64,000 bases of DNA from Halorientalis salina (GCF_005049285.1 NZ_SOSC01000014.1:16672-80671), one strand, 5' to 3'; counted from the first letter of the stretch, positions 1-8,570 are shown. A program made the numbers and translations. The notes: a model not told the origin generated them from the letters alone.

Positions 1-22
1 ACGGAGGGTCAGCCATGGTCGA

Positions 23-1426
23 TCAGTGGTGGTCGTGTCCGCCGGCGGTTCCTGCACCCGACGCCTGTGGGTGTTTATCCGAGAAGTCGGACGGACGCTT
101 CTGGAACGCCTCCTTACACCTGTTCGAGCAGAAGTAGTACGTCTCGTCGTCGTGGGTACTGCTCGGACCGCTGTCGTCGGTTCGCATCCCACAGACGGGG
201 TCGCGGTACTGGCCAGGTGCGCCGAGGCCGCGTCGGTAGACGTACAACAGGAAGCCCGACAGTGCGAACGCGATCAGGTTGAGATAGAACGTGTAGTTGA
301 GCTCGAAGTACGTTTGCTCGGTCGCGGTCTGGCCGCCGGCGAGATCGGGGACGATGCCGAGGGCGGTGAACAACTCTTCCATGAGAAAGCCCGTGAACGC
401 CATCGTCACGAAGAAGACGCCGAGGATGTACGCCATCACGTGCCAGCCGTAGTACTTCCGGTAGACGTTCAGGACGGGAATCGTGATGAGGTCGGCGTAG
501 ACGAACGCGATGACGCCCGCGAAACTGATGCCACCGCCCCACAGCGCCACGGCGAACGGGACGTTCCCCATGCTCCCGACGAAACTGAGCACCGCAATCG
601 TCACGCCCATCACGGCGTTTTCCGCGCTCACGAGCATGCCATCGCCCTGCAGGAAGAGCGCGTTCCACACTTGCTGTGGAACGAACACGATCACGAACCC
701 GGAGATGAGGAAGCCGGCGACGACGTCCTTCCAGATCATCGACCACTCCTTGCGGTACTGGTTGCCAAGTTTGTACCAGCCGCCCCACGAGCGCAGTTCC
801 TCCCGCCAGCCGCCACTGCTGGCGATCTCCTGCTGGTAGGTCTCCATGCAGCCCGCCGAACAGAATTTGAGCGTCTCACCGCCGTCGGTCGTGAGCGAGT
901 ACTCGTCTTTGCCTTCCATTCCGCAGGTCGGGTCTTCGGTAACGCCGTGGTCGTGATCGCGTTCGTTGAGTTGCGCCCGAACCCGATCGAAGAGGTTCTC
1001 GGGCAACGTCAGGTGGACGATGACCGCCATGACTGCGATGAGGATGACGCCACCGAGGAGTTCTGCGACGAGGAACTCCCAACCGAGCAGAATCAGGATC
1101 ATCAGGCCGAGTTCGACGATGAGGTTCGTCGAGGCAAACATGAAGGCGAGAACGTTCACCACGTGGGCGCCCTTTTTGAACAGGCCCTTACTGATTGCGA
1201 CAGCACCGAAACTACACCCACTGCTCGCAGCGCCGAACAGCGTGGCCTTGATGAGACCACTGATGTCTTCGTCCCCGAGCACCTGTGCCATCCGTTCCTT
1301 CGAGACGTAGACCTGGACGAGACTGGTGATGACGAGTCCCATGATGATCGCCCAGGCTGCCGTCCAGAGGAAGCCCACACCGATCCGTAAGGATTCGAGA
1401 ATCCCCTCGACGAGAGCGGCTTGCAT
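23..1426 (-). CDS. ArsP/DUF318-type permease with two YHS domains
   Basis: A 467-residue integral membrane protein of the permease family that includes ArsP-like and metal-associated transporters. It has two hydrophobic halves (about residues 10-145 and 235-390), each with a Gly-rich core (SGCSFGAV in the first, GSMGNVPFAVALWGGG in the second). A YHS domain (DPTCGM, then FCSAGC, about 164-198) sits between the halves and a second one (DPVCGM, then FCSNRC, about 409-448) is at the His-rich C-terminus. YHS domains usually bind heavy metals, so metal or metalloid export is the inferred role; the substrate is not visible. The ORF opens to 1552, but I chose the Met at 1426 (MQAALVEG) because the upstream residues are not membrane-like. 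It is divergent from the His-rich SHOCT gene. Confidence 0.85.
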   Translation of the reverse strand: MQAALVEGILESLRIGVGFLWTAAWAIIMGLVITSLVQVYVSKERMAQVLGDEDISGLIKATLFGAASSGCSFGAVAISKGLFKKGAHVVNVLAFMFASTNLIVELGLMILILLGWEFLVAELLGGVILIAVMAVIVHLTLPENLFDRVRAQLNERDHDHGVTEDPTCGMEGKDEYSLTTDGGETLKFCSAGCMETYQQEIASSGGWREELRSWGGWYKLGNQYRKEWSMIWKDVVAGFLISGFVIVFVPQQVWNALFLQGDGMLVSAENAVMGVTIAVLSFVGSMGNVPFAVALWGGGISFAGVIAFVYADLITIPVLNVYRKYYGWHVMAYILGVFFVTMAFTGFLMEELFTALGIVPDLAGGQTATEQTYFELNYTFYLNLIAFALSGFLLYVYRRGLGAPGQYRDPVCGMRTDDSGPSSTHDDETYYFCSNRCKEAFQKRPSDFSDKHPQASGAGTAGGHDHH

Positions 1427-1466
1427 GTTTAGACAATCGCAGTCATGGACTTTGCCGGTTGTCGTT

Positions 1467-1486
1467 ACGAAACCAAACACGAAACC
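1467..1486 (-). promoter_or_regulatory. direct repeat, candidate operator of the YHS permease
   Basis: ACGAAACC occurs twice with a 4-nt spacer (1467-1474 and 1479-1486). It lies 40-60 nt upstream of the permease start and just downstream of a TATA-like run (about 1491-1498, minus strand). Position and spacing suit a repressor or activator site; the factor is unknown. Confidence 0.4.
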
Positions 1487-1650
1487 GAACTTTACATACG
1501 ATTCCAAACCTCGAATCCCCACTCTTCTACTACACCGCCGCCTTGTCGGCAAGAATCAGAGCTGTTCCGACTCAGAACGGAGTCTTGAGCATCTAAAACC
1601 CACAACTGGCCCAGTATGTGACTACTTGCTCGTGGTCAGCTCGCCACTTC

Positions 1651-1660
1651 GATATTTAAG
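1651..1660 (+). promoter_or_regulatory. TATA box of the SHOCT gene
   Basis: The AT-rich octamer ATATTTAA (1652-1659) lies about 43 nt before the ATG at 1699. It predicts transcription start near 1682 with a short leader. No other good TATA element is seen in this divergent interval. Confidence 0.5.
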
Positions 1661-1698
1661 GCACAACCGACGTAAACTATCCCCGCGTACCTCTAGAT

Positions 1699-2064
1699 AT
1701 GAGACACCGTATACTATGGTCCGGTGCAGTGGTCCTGGTGCTGCTAGCGCTTGCGATCACCGGCGTTACCGGCACTGCCGTCGCACACGACGGCGACGAT
1801 GGACTCCACCACCACGACGGATGGATGGGGACGCATGGCAACTGGGGCTGGCTTGGCATGGGCTGGATGCTCATCTGGGGGCTGGTACTGATCGGTCTCC
1901 CAGCGCTCGGCCTCTACGCGATCGCGACCCGCAGCGGTGGCGGTGGTGCTCCCAGTGACGACGCGCTCTCGGAGCTCCGGCAGCGATACGCGCGTGGTGA
2001 GATCGACGACGAGGAGTTCGAGACGCGACGACAGCAGTTACGGCAGATGGACCGGTCAAGCTAA
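1699..2064 (+). CDS. His-rich SHOCT-domain membrane protein
   Basis: 121 residues. An N-terminal signal or anchor segment (1-28, ending near AVA) is followed by a His/Asp/Trp-rich stretch (29-50) that could bind metal. A transmembrane helix (about 51-76), a Gly linker and a C-terminal SHOCT domain (87-115, LRQRYARGEIDDEEFE) complete it. SHOCT is a short C-terminal oligomerisation motif. Divergent transcription from the YHS permease, with which it shares a metal-binding flavour, suggests a linked metal-handling role, but that is inference. Confidence 0.8.
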   Translation: MRHRILWSGAVVLVLLALAITGVTGTAVAHDGDDGLHHHDGWMGTHGNWGWLGMGWMLIWGLVLIGLPALGLYAIATRSGGGGAPSDDALSELRQRYARGEIDDEEFETRRQQLRQMDRSS

Positions 2065-2252
2065 CCGATGGCTCTCGCTGGCCGTGCCTCGGGAACCCGA
2101 GGTAACGGCCACTGATGGTCGTTCAATCGAAGATTCACAGTTCTACAATGGCTTGGCAAGGCAGAGTGAGGAGACGCGGACGCGACCATCGAACGCACCC
2201 TAGTCGCGGTAAAAACCGACCGACGCCTCGCAAACAGCCGCGTCCGTGGTCG

Positions 2253-2954
2253 TTAGCTCACAAAGAGCCGTCTGTCCGCACGTTCGTGTTCCATGGATGC
2301 GACGTCGACCAGCGGTGCGAACGTCGTCATCTCGGTCACCGACCGGTCCCGGTTGCGTTCCCAGGCCTCGACGAGTTTCGGACGGAGGTCGGTCAGCACC
2401 TGCTGAACCTCGGTGTGGCCGAGTCGGAGGACCCGCTGTGCCGCCCCGAGCAGGTCTCTGACGAACGCATAGCCCAGTGTGATGGCTGTCTCGCGTGGGC
2501 TCATCCCGGTACAGGCGCCAACGACACCGAGGACGACGGCGTAGTTTCCGGGTGCCTCCCCGGCCGTCACGCGACGGTCGTATTCCGACACCACCTCGTG
2601 GGGCTCTGTCTCCGTCACCAGTGAGAGCAACTGGCTGCCGGTCTTCGTGGCACTCGTTCGGAACTCCGACGGTAACTGGACCGCCGTCAGGCGCTCGTCG
2701 ACGGCGACGAGACGGTCGATCTCGCCGGTATCTGCCCCGTCGTGAGCGGCCGACAGCGAGACCATCTCACACGGTCCGAGTTGCTGTTGCACGTACGTTT
2801 CGAGCAACTCTCGGAGTCCGGCTCCGTTCTCGATGTCGGATGCAGCGACGAACGCCTCCAGCCCATAGGACGTGGTGAACGACCCCGCGGGAAGGAACGA
2901 ATCGGCGAACTGCATCGCCGCCAGCAGTGACTCCCCGTCTTCTCGGTCAGTCAT
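2253..2954 (-). CDS. ureF: urease accessory protein UreF
   Basis: 233 residues matching UreF, which with UreD and UreG forms the chaperone complex that delivers nickel to the urease active site. Visible hallmarks are the N-terminal LLAAMQFADSFLPAGSFTTS with the following YGLEAF, and the internal GYAFVRDLLGAAQRVLRLGH. Length is normal and the frame is intact. No urease structural subunit or other accessory gene is visible anywhere in this window. A short 27-codon ORF (2947-3030, minus) overlaps its start by 8 nt, as the tail of a former upstream operon member might; I do not recognise its product. TnpB-element debris follows within 100 bases. Confidence 0.88.
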   Translation of the reverse strand: MTDREDGESLLAAMQFADSFLPAGSFTTSYGLEAFVAASDIENGAGLRELLETYVQQQLGPCEMVSLSAAHDGADTGEIDRLVAVDERLTAVQLPSEFRTSATKTGSQLLSLVTETEPHEVVSEYDRRVTAGEAPGNYAVVLGVVGACTGMSPRETAITLGYAFVRDLLGAAQRVLRLGHTEVQQVLTDLRPKLVEAWERNRDRSVTEMTTFAPLVDVASMEHERADRRLFVS

Positions 2955-3045
2955 CGCTGACGCTCCCGAGTCTCATCAGTCGAAATCGTTCGAGGGCCGA
3001 TGCCGTGTCCGTGACTGCTGTCTTCGCCATGCGTATGACACGTAG

Positions 3046-3085
3046 CGAGCGGAAGCCCACTCCTGCAGGGGTGGGTCCAAGCGAC
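3046..3085 (+). repeat. IS605/IS1341-type right-end-like hairpin
   Basis: A near-perfect inverted repeat around CCCACTCCTGCAGGGGTGGG, preceded by GCGGAAG. It resembles the GAAGCCCAC...GTGGG hairpin that closes haloarchaeal IS1341-type (tnpB) elements. It is not at the end of a recognisable tnpB here, so it is probably a leftover of an earlier insertion. Confidence 0.4.
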
Positions 3086-3108
3086 AGCACATCGTCGCAA
3101 ACCACGCA

Positions 3109-3252
3109 CTACGATTCGTCTGGATGTTCCACCGCTTCCAGACCCGCTTCGATTATCTCTCGGTAGGCTTCATCAAGAGCCATATCCTGCTGTTTGGCGT
3201 AGTCTTTCACTCGTCCATTCAGCGTGTGCGATATGTCGATGTTCGGTCGCAT
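3109..3252 (-). CDS. small RHH-like protein beside a TnpB relic
   Basis: 47 residues starting [19 protein letters not shown] and ending in an amphipathic stretch ([16 protein letters not shown]). The size and pattern resemble ribbon-helix-helix DNA-binding proteins that often lie divergent from tnpB in haloarchaeal IS1341-type elements. The start was set at 3252 because upstream residues (WTQ and before) fall in the AT-rich 47-nt gap shared with the divergent tnpB start. Likely role: autoregulation of the element, or a solitary antitoxin-like protein. Confidence 0.55.
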   Translation of the reverse strand: MRPNIDISHTLNGRVKDYAKQQDMALDEAYREIIEAGLEAVEHPDES

Positions 3253-3299
3253 TTGTGTCCAAAAGACATTTAGACACACAGCCACAAACATCTATCGTC

Positions 3300-3530
3300 G
3301 TGAGGCGAGCCAACACGTTGGCGGTACGCCCGCGATCCGACGACGACGAGCGGCTACTGCTGGACCTGTTGGACGCCTCTGCGAGCCTGTGGAACGAGTT
3401 GAACTACGAGCGACCCCGACACCTCCGTCGTGATCGGTATCGGTACCCCAACGGGACGATTCCGGATTGGGACGACGTGATCGATTCGATGGATGAGAGC
3501 GGAGCATGGAAGCAAGAACGAGGGTATTAA
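3300..3530 (+). pseudogene. 5' fragment of tnpB fused to unrelated sequence
   Basis: From the GTG at 3300 the product begins [11 protein letters not shown] and continues through [20 protein letters not shown], the conserved N-terminus of haloarchaeal IS1341-type TnpB (RNA-guided nuclease of IS605 elements). After ELNYER the resemblance stops, and about 38 residues of unrelated sequence run to a stop at 3530. Intact TnpB is roughly 400 residues, so this is a truncated relic; the RuvC catalytic residues are all gone. Confidence 0.7.
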
Positions 3531-3801
3531 TCGAACCGGAATCGAGATCGAAACCGGGTTGCTCGATCGACATTTGTAATGGTCTGATCCTACGCCAAGC
3601 TCACGATGGTAGTTTCGACGCCGACCTCCACTATAATAAATAACACAAAAAACCGGCAGATAGCACTGCTGACCCATGCTCCCGGTTGTATCTCCACGCG
3701 TGCTACTGGAACCACGGCGAAGACGTGTCCTGTATATCGGAGCTGCGGACGGCAGTAGAGTCAAGTAGCAAGTCTCCATATCATGGGATAGAGATACACT
3801 G

Positions 3802-4212
3802 ATGGAAATTCCGGATCAACTGCGGTGTCTATTTACTGCGCAACTCGAAGAGCGCGAGGGCTCGGTTGTCATCGACGTCCCCGAAGTAGAACTGGAACTC
3901 GGCGATATCGACGCTAACGAGACGTATCGCGTGGCGATACTCCCGTCAGCAGCCGAGAACGAGCGAACGACTACAGAGCGGGAGGAGCGGACAGAGGAAC
4001 TGGGGCAACCACCCGTCGAGGAAGGCGAACAGCGAACGGTCGAAATCGACGATATCGGCGATAAGGGTGACGGCATCACGCGGGTAGAGCGCGGGTTCGT
4101 CGTGATCGTGCCGGACACGGAGACCGGTGAACGAGTTACCGTCGAGATCACCGACGTCCGCGAGACGGTCGCCTTTGCCGAGGTCGTAGAACGGGTGAGC
4201 TACTACGACTAG
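3802..4212 (+). CDS. TRAM-domain RNA-binding protein
   Basis: 136 acidic residues. The C-terminal half (about 78-136) is a TRAM domain: EIDDIGDKGDGITRVERGFVV followed by VPDTETGERVTVEITDVRETVAFAEVV. TRAM domains are small beta-barrels that bind RNA; haloarchaea carry several short TRAM proteins thought to act as RNA chaperones. The N-terminal half (1-75) is Glu-rich, with no recognisable fold. A TATA-like run about 26 nt before the ATG implies a leaderless mRNA. Confidence 0.82.
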   Translation: MEIPDQLRCLFTAQLEEREGSVVIDVPEVELELGDIDANETYRVAILPSAAENERTTTEREERTEELGQPPVEEGEQRTVEIDDIGDKGDGITRVERGFVVIVPDTETGERVTVEITDVRETVAFAEVVERVSYYD

Positions 4213-4282
4213 CGCTCGACGGATCGCTCCGTTTCCGACCGTTTGGCACTCACCGCCCCAGTTTCAGTCCGTCAGGGGCTAC

Positions 4283-4567
4283 TCAGGGTGGATCCACCAT
4301 CCCTTCGGTAATGATCTGCTCCCAGACGCTTTCTCCGTGGTCGGTGAGTCCATAGACCCGGCCTTTGCGTCGGTTTTCGGAAACGAGGAGCGACACGAGA
4401 TCACGCTCTGTCAGGCTCTGTAATGCCCGCGAGATGTGGGCGATTCCCAGATCCTGATCGTCTGAGATCCGTGAGGGCGTCGCTGGACCGTCAGCTAACC
4501 GTCTGAGAACTGCAATTCGGTACTGCGAACTGATTACGAAGCTTATGTCGTCCCATTTGGAGGTCAT
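4283..4567 (-). CDS. winged-helix DNA-binding protein
   Basis: 94 residues from the Met at 4567 (MTSKWDDISFVISSQYR). It contains a compact winged helix: RIAVLRRLADGPATPSRISDDQDLGIAHISRALQ is the helix-turn-helix and RKGRVYGLTDHGESVW the wing. This is the haloarchaeal MarR/ArsR-like transcription factor layout. The frame is open to 4636, but the extra N-terminal residues are Ser/Pro-rich and unlikely. No ligand domain is present, and the target is unknown. Confidence 0.75.
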   Translation of the reverse strand: MTSKWDDISFVISSQYRIAVLRRLADGPATPSRISDDQDLGIAHISRALQSLTERDLVSLLVSENRRKGRVYGLTDHGESVWEQIITEGMVDPP

Positions 4568-4897
4568 TGCTGTGGTGGAGGGTTCACTGCTGTGGAGTGG
4601 TTGCGAGCGTTCCGACGGACCACCTATCGATAGCAACCCTCAAAAGGTTATGTCCGGCGTACAGTCGCGAATTGAAACCAGAGAGCAAGGTGTTTGCAAG
4701 CACGCGGCCATCAGTTACAGTCGAGTCCCCGATATCTCAGATTGGAATCGCTTCGTTACGTGCGCCTTCCGGTGTAACGACCGGTAGTTGTGGGGCGAAT
4801 GAGAGGTGAGTGCGAAGTGCGATCCCGAGCGGAAAATGCCGTGTGTATATAGCAGCGACGAGGTGGGCTCCTGCTGCAATTCATCGCCTGAGAGCTT
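4568..4897. other. non-coding spacer
   Basis: It lies between two minus-strand regulators and should hold the promoter of the winged-helix gene at 4283-4567 and the 3' end of the TrmB-like gene. Only short frames with non-native codon use are present; I see no RNA gene or repeat. Confidence 0.5.
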
Positions 4898-5698
4898 TCA
4901 TTGAGGGTCACGAGCGGGAATCAGTCCATGGGCCATGATTCGTCGGGCGATCACGACGAGGCCGTTCCCGAACCCTTCGCCGAAAATCGCCTGCTCTTTT
5001 TTGGTATCGGGAAGGATCGAACTCACCAGGATCGTTGAGCGGTCGATCAAGAGGAGTCGACCGATCGACGTTTTGTTTTCGGTCGTGCTTTCACCGTGTA
5101 ACCACTCCAGGCCGGAGACGAACGTTGTGGCGTCCGGCACAACCGCTCGAACTTGCTCCTGAAGTGGTTCGGTCAATGTTCCAATTATCAAATCGATATC
5201 GTCGTCGACCTCGTTGAGTGTATCGACGAGGTTCTCGGTCAAGAGTGACTCGTCGCCGATGACGAGCACGATCTCGTCTGTGGCCTTCTTGATAAGTTGA
5301 GCCGCCCTGTTTTCGATCGCGGTCTGCCCGGACATCGCCCAGATCTGCTGGACGGGGGACTCGTCGTCTTCTTCGACGACGTCGACCGTATCGAGGGCGT
5401 CGTGTAGTCGTTCGACGTACCCCTCGTACTGACCGCGGAGCGTTGCGATCGCCTCTTCGAGCGGGACCGCGCGAAACTGTTGTGGACTCGAATGTTGGAT
5501 TTCGACCAGCCCCCAGACCTCCAGGACGCGTATCGCATCGTATACCCGCGTCCGTGGAACGTCAGTGAGTTCGCTCAGCTTCTTCGCAGTGCCCGTATTG
5601 AGACGAGTTAATCCGACAAAACATTGCGCCTCGTATTCGTTCAACCCGAGTTTCTGGAGGACCTCGACCGCATCTTCCACGTTTTCTGGTGTATCCAT
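4898..5698 (-). CDS. TrmB-family transcriptional regulator
   Basis: 266 residues. The N-terminal winged helix (about 5-85) has the TrmB pattern: LQKLGLNEYEAQCFVGLTRL, then VPRTRVYDAIRVLEVWGLVE. A linker helix (85-125) leads to a C-terminal sugar-sensor-like domain with DEIVLVIGDESLL and LLLIDRSTILVSSI. TrmB proteins control sugar uptake and central carbon genes in archaea. It is a clear paralogue of the divergent gene at 6089-6859. The two share the 390-bp spacer, so they may cross-regulate. Met at 5698 was preferred over 5707. Confidence 0.85.
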   Translation of the reverse strand: MDTPENVEDAVEVLQKLGLNEYEAQCFVGLTRLNTGTAKKLSELTDVPRTRVYDAIRVLEVWGLVEIQHSSPQQFRAVPLEEAIATLRGQYEGYVERLHDALDTVDVVEEDDESPVQQIWAMSGQTAIENRAAQLIKKATDEIVLVIGDESLLTENLVDTLNEVDDDIDLIIGTLTEPLQEQVRAVVPDATTFVSGLEWLHGESTTENKTSIGRLLLIDRSTILVSSILPDTKKEQAIFGEGFGNGLVVIARRIMAHGLIPARDPQ

Positions 5699-5760
5699 CT
5701 GTCCCAATGTCCCAGGTGTCCCCGGGATTTCCTGATAATTACCACCCAGGACGGATATGT

Positions 5761-5783
5761 TTTGTCACTCTAAACATGACAAA
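5761..5783. promoter_or_regulatory. inverted repeat, candidate TrmB-type operator
   Basis: TTTGTCA (5761-5767) and TGACAAA (5777-5783) form a perfect 7-bp inverted repeat with a 9-nt spacer. It lies 63 nt upstream of the minus-strand TrmB-like gene, inside the divergent promoter region shared with its paralogue. The geometry fits a homodimeric winged-helix protein. Confidence 0.5.
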
Positions 5784-6088
5784 GAATACAGATGCAACAG
5801 TGATACCCAACTCCAGCCATGTATACTGTCATTGGAAGAGCTGCGATCCGATATGTTTGTAATTCTCTCAGTGACAATAGGGTTCCAAGCTTTCTACGAT
5901 ACGCTAGCTGGATAACCAGGCAAAAAAGCGATTCACCCAGATAATCACAAAAGAGATAATAGGCTGGCCCACCTCGAATTGCCCACACGCAGTCTAGTTC
6001 TGTGTCCCAACACCGTACTGCTGCATGCCAGCCCGGTCACGTCATCGCGGGGTGGGCGGGATCGTATTACCGAAAGTCATCCAATTCG
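5784..6088. other. divergent promoter region of two TrmB paralogues
   Basis: AT-rich spacer with no credible gene. A second GTGACAA half-site-like motif lies near 5870. The frame of the right-hand gene is open back to 6002, but those residues are not TrmB-like. Confidence 0.5.
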
Positions 6089-6859
6089 ATGAACGACGAT
6101 CCAACTGAAGACCCTCGGTCTGCAGCCCTCGAGCAACTCGAACGGTTCGGGTTGAGTGGGTACGCTGCGCGGACGTTCGTGGCACTCGCGAGTCTGGGGT
6201 CGGGTACGGCCAGGGACGTAAGCCAGGTGTCAGAGGTGCCACGTACCCAGGTCTACGATGCGATCGACGAATTGCACGACCGAGGACTCGTCGATATCCT
6301 CCAATCATCACCGAAAGAGTTCTGGGCGATTTCCGCCGATACCGCGAGCCGAACGTTTAAAAACGAGTTACACCGCCGGACGGGCATCCTGCGGACGGCA
6401 CTGAACGAGCTCGAACCCGTCGAACATCGAGTTGAACAGCGCGGTATCTGGACGGTCGATGGACAGCGGGCAGTCACGGAACGAATCATCGAGTTCTTCG
6501 GGAACGCGGAGGAGGAAATCGTCTACAAGACTTCCGAGGATCTCCTCACCGACGACCTGATAGATGGGTTGAGCGAGGCCGCGGAGCGTGGCGTCTCAAT
6601 CGAGCTTGGTGGCGTCTCGGCCGCTGTCCAAGAGCGCATCCGAGACGAGATCCCCGAGGCGACGATGTCCGAATCGCCTTCGGCCTGGTCGGATATGTCG
6701 GCAGGGCGGCTTCTGCTGATCGACGGCCGAAAAACACTCGTGAGCGCACTCGTCGACGAGTCGGACGCGTCACCATCTAACCCACGATCGGAGACCGCGA
6801 TCTGGGGCGAGGGTGAAACGAATAGTCTGGTCGTGGTGCTGAACGCGATTTTCCCCTGA
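6089..6859 (+). CDS. TrmB-family transcriptional regulator
   Basis: 256 residues from the Met at 6089 (MNDDPTEDPRSAALEQ). The winged helix (about 10-85) reads LERFGLSGYAARTFVALASL, then VPRTQVYDAIDELHDRGLVD. A helical linker follows, then a sensor domain ending RLLLIDGRKTLVSALV and ETAIWGEGETNSLVVVL. Residue for residue it parallels the divergent regulator at 4898-5698, indicating local duplication. The effector is probably a sugar or phosphosugar by family analogy, not proven here. Confidence 0.84.
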   Translation: MNDDPTEDPRSAALEQLERFGLSGYAARTFVALASLGSGTARDVSQVSEVPRTQVYDAIDELHDRGLVDILQSSPKEFWAISADTASRTFKNELHRRTGILRTALNELEPVEHRVEQRGIWTVDGQRAVTERIIEFFGNAEEEIVYKTSEDLLTDDLIDGLSEAAERGVSIELGGVSAAVQERIRDEIPEATMSESPSAWSDMSAGRLLLIDGRKTLVSALVDESDASPSNPRSETAIWGEGETNSLVVVLNAIFP

Positions 6860-6928
6860 CAACTCAACACGCCATCCTCCCGCAATCAGGAATACCGAGG
6901 CGTCTGGCGCAGCGAAAACCGTTCCCTG

Positions 6929-7270
6929 CTACTCGTCCGAGTCCGGCAGGTCGACGACCTTTTGTCGCCCGACTTGCCCTCTGGATATCTTTCCATTGTT
7001 TTCCATCTTACACAGCAGGCGGCTGGTCTTGCTCTCCGAAAACCCTGTTTTGGCCACGACATCCCCCTGCCATAGCCGATGGTCGTGTTCAGCAAGGAGT
7101 TGCAGAATCTGCTCTTCGTCGGTTTGCAGCGACTCCTCCATCCCCTTCACGGGTGGCTGCTCTGATTGCTCGACCACCGTTTCCTCGCCAGCCGAGGTGG
7201 CCGAGGTGGAGTCCACGGAGAGGAGCGTACTAACGAGTTTGTTCAGCCGCTCTAGCGTTAGTTTAGGCAT
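6929..7270 (-). CDS. DUF7343-type winged-helix protein
   Basis: 113 residues from the Met at 7270 (MPKLTLERLNKLVS). The C-terminal half (about 48-110) is a winged helix with DEEQILQLLAEHDHRLWQGD, SESKTSRLLCKMENNGKISR and VGRQKVVDLP. This matches the DUF7343 domain, which in haloarchaea often ends longer membrane or secreted proteins. Here the N-terminus is short and soluble, so it may be a stand-alone regulator or the truncated remnant of a longer gene. The frame continues upstream to 7342. Confidence 0.65.
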   Translation of the reverse strand: MPKLTLERLNKLVSTLLSVDSTSATSAGEETVVEQSEQPPVKGMEESLQTDEEQILQLLAEHDHRLWQGDVVAKTGFSESKTSRLLCKMENNGKISRGQVGRQKVVDLPDSDE

Positions 7271-7784
7271 CCGCCACCGTCCCATACCGGCATCGCTGCT
7301 CGATTCGAGGACCCCTGCGACCAGCCCAGCGGATTCCTGCACTCGTCCTGTTCTAGCGAGACGAGGTTCAGTTCAAGCCACTCACAAATTCCGATGAAGA
7401 ACGGATTCGACCACTGATTAGACATGATATACAGTAGACGCGGCACCCCCATCAAGGGCTGACATTTTCACGGAAATCGAGTTTGTTATTATATGAGTAA
7501 CACACCAGTCAAGATAGCAATGCGCAACCGTTTCATCCGCTTTCACCCGAAGAGACTCTAAGAAAGGGTTTCAAAGGCGTGGAGACTACGACAAAAAAAA
7601 GGGACGAAAGAAAGCGTACTGTCACTGTACATTGTACACGCACTGACCCAGCTGGAATCCCCTCCACAGAGACGCGGTGTGTATTCTCGATAGTCATTCG
7701 TCTGTCTGCCGATGTCGTGTTCCAACTCGGATGACTACCATCGTAGCGAGAACCCCCATATGCGGAATTATCCTAGTTACGCCC
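7271..7784. other. 514-bp divergent spacer, no gene seen
   Basis: It contains AT-rich stretches (about 7485-7500) and a poly-A run near 7595. An imperfect palindrome around TGTACATTGTACA (about 7626-7638) is also present. No ORF with haloarchaeal codon bias and no RNA gene is visible. It should hold the promoters of both flanking regulators. Confidence 0.45.
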
Positions 7785-8570
7785 ATGCGAGATCTGGCGA
7801 GAGACGTATCGGCGAACGGAGAAACCACCCCTTCGAGAGACACACCGGGATACCCGCCCGGCGAAGACAGCCAGAATGGAGCTGACCAGACGGAGGCCAG
7901 AGATGGATCACTCATCGGTGAACTGGCCCTGTCTCATCCCGACCTTGCGCTGTCGGGCGTTATACGTCGTGTGCCAGGTGTCACTGTTCGACCGACACGG
8001 GTGACTGCGTCTACGGGTTCCCGGTTGATGGTGTTTACAGCACGCGGCGAAAGACTGGAGCCGTTCGAGACGGCCCTGGACGACAGTACGACGGTATCGG
8101 ACCCACTGGTGATCGAGCGCACGACCAACGGTCGTGTCTTCAGGGTCGAACTCACGGATGACACGCGCTGGATCACGCCCGACTTGGTCCAGGCCGGCGC
8201 CCGTCCACTGAATGTGGAGAGTTGTCATGGGAAATGGGAAGTTCGCGGACAGTTCCGGTCCCGGGCTGCGCTCGGCGCGTTCAGAGAGTACTGTGAGAAC
8301 AACGATATCTCGTTCACATTAAAGCAGTTGTACTGGACAAGTCGTGCGGACCACCGAACTGATTTCGGGTTGAGTCCGAACCAACTGGAGACAGTTCGAG
8401 AAGCCCACCGGAGTGGCTATTTCGACGTCCCACGACAGGTGTCACAGCAGGAACTCGCCGACCACTTCGGAATCTCCTCGTCAGCCGTCTCCCAGCGACT
8501 GCGGCGGGCCACGGCCCAGATCCTCGAAGAAACGGTGTTGCCCGACGACACTGCTGGCTCGAACCAGTAG
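7785..8570 (+). CDS. bacterio-opsin-activator-like HTH regulator
   Basis: 261 residues from the Met at 7785 (MRDLARDVSANGE). The middle part (about 45-190) resembles the sensor region preceding the DNA-binding domain in haloarchaeal Bat-type regulators. The last 60 residues are a clear HTH_10 domain: LSPNQLETVREAHRSGYFDV, then QELADHFGISSSAVSQRLRR. Such proteins activate opsin, energy and stress genes. No REC, PAS or GAF domain is present, so the input is unknown. Confidence 0.8.
   Translation: MRDLARDVSANGETTPSRDTPGYPPGEDSQNGADQTEARDGSLIGELALSHPDLALSGVIRRVPGVTVRPTRVTASTGSRLMVFTARGERLEPFETALDDSTTVSDPLVIERTTNGRVFRVELTDDTRWITPDLVQAGARPLNVESCHGKWEVRGQFRSRAALGAFREYCENNDISFTLKQLYWTSRADHRTDFGLSPNQLETVREAHRSGYFDVPRQVSQQELADHFGISSSAVSQRLRRATAQILEETVLPDDTAGSNQ

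Noticed and set aside
26..1390. 454-codon plus-strand frame
   Set aside because: Antisense shadow of the YHS permease; composition is His/Glu/Arg-rich with no domain, a common artefact in GC-rich genomes.
4286..4300. GGTGGATCCACC palindrome
   Set aside because: Lies inside the 3' coding end of the winged-helix gene and is explained by its codons (Val-Asp-Pro).
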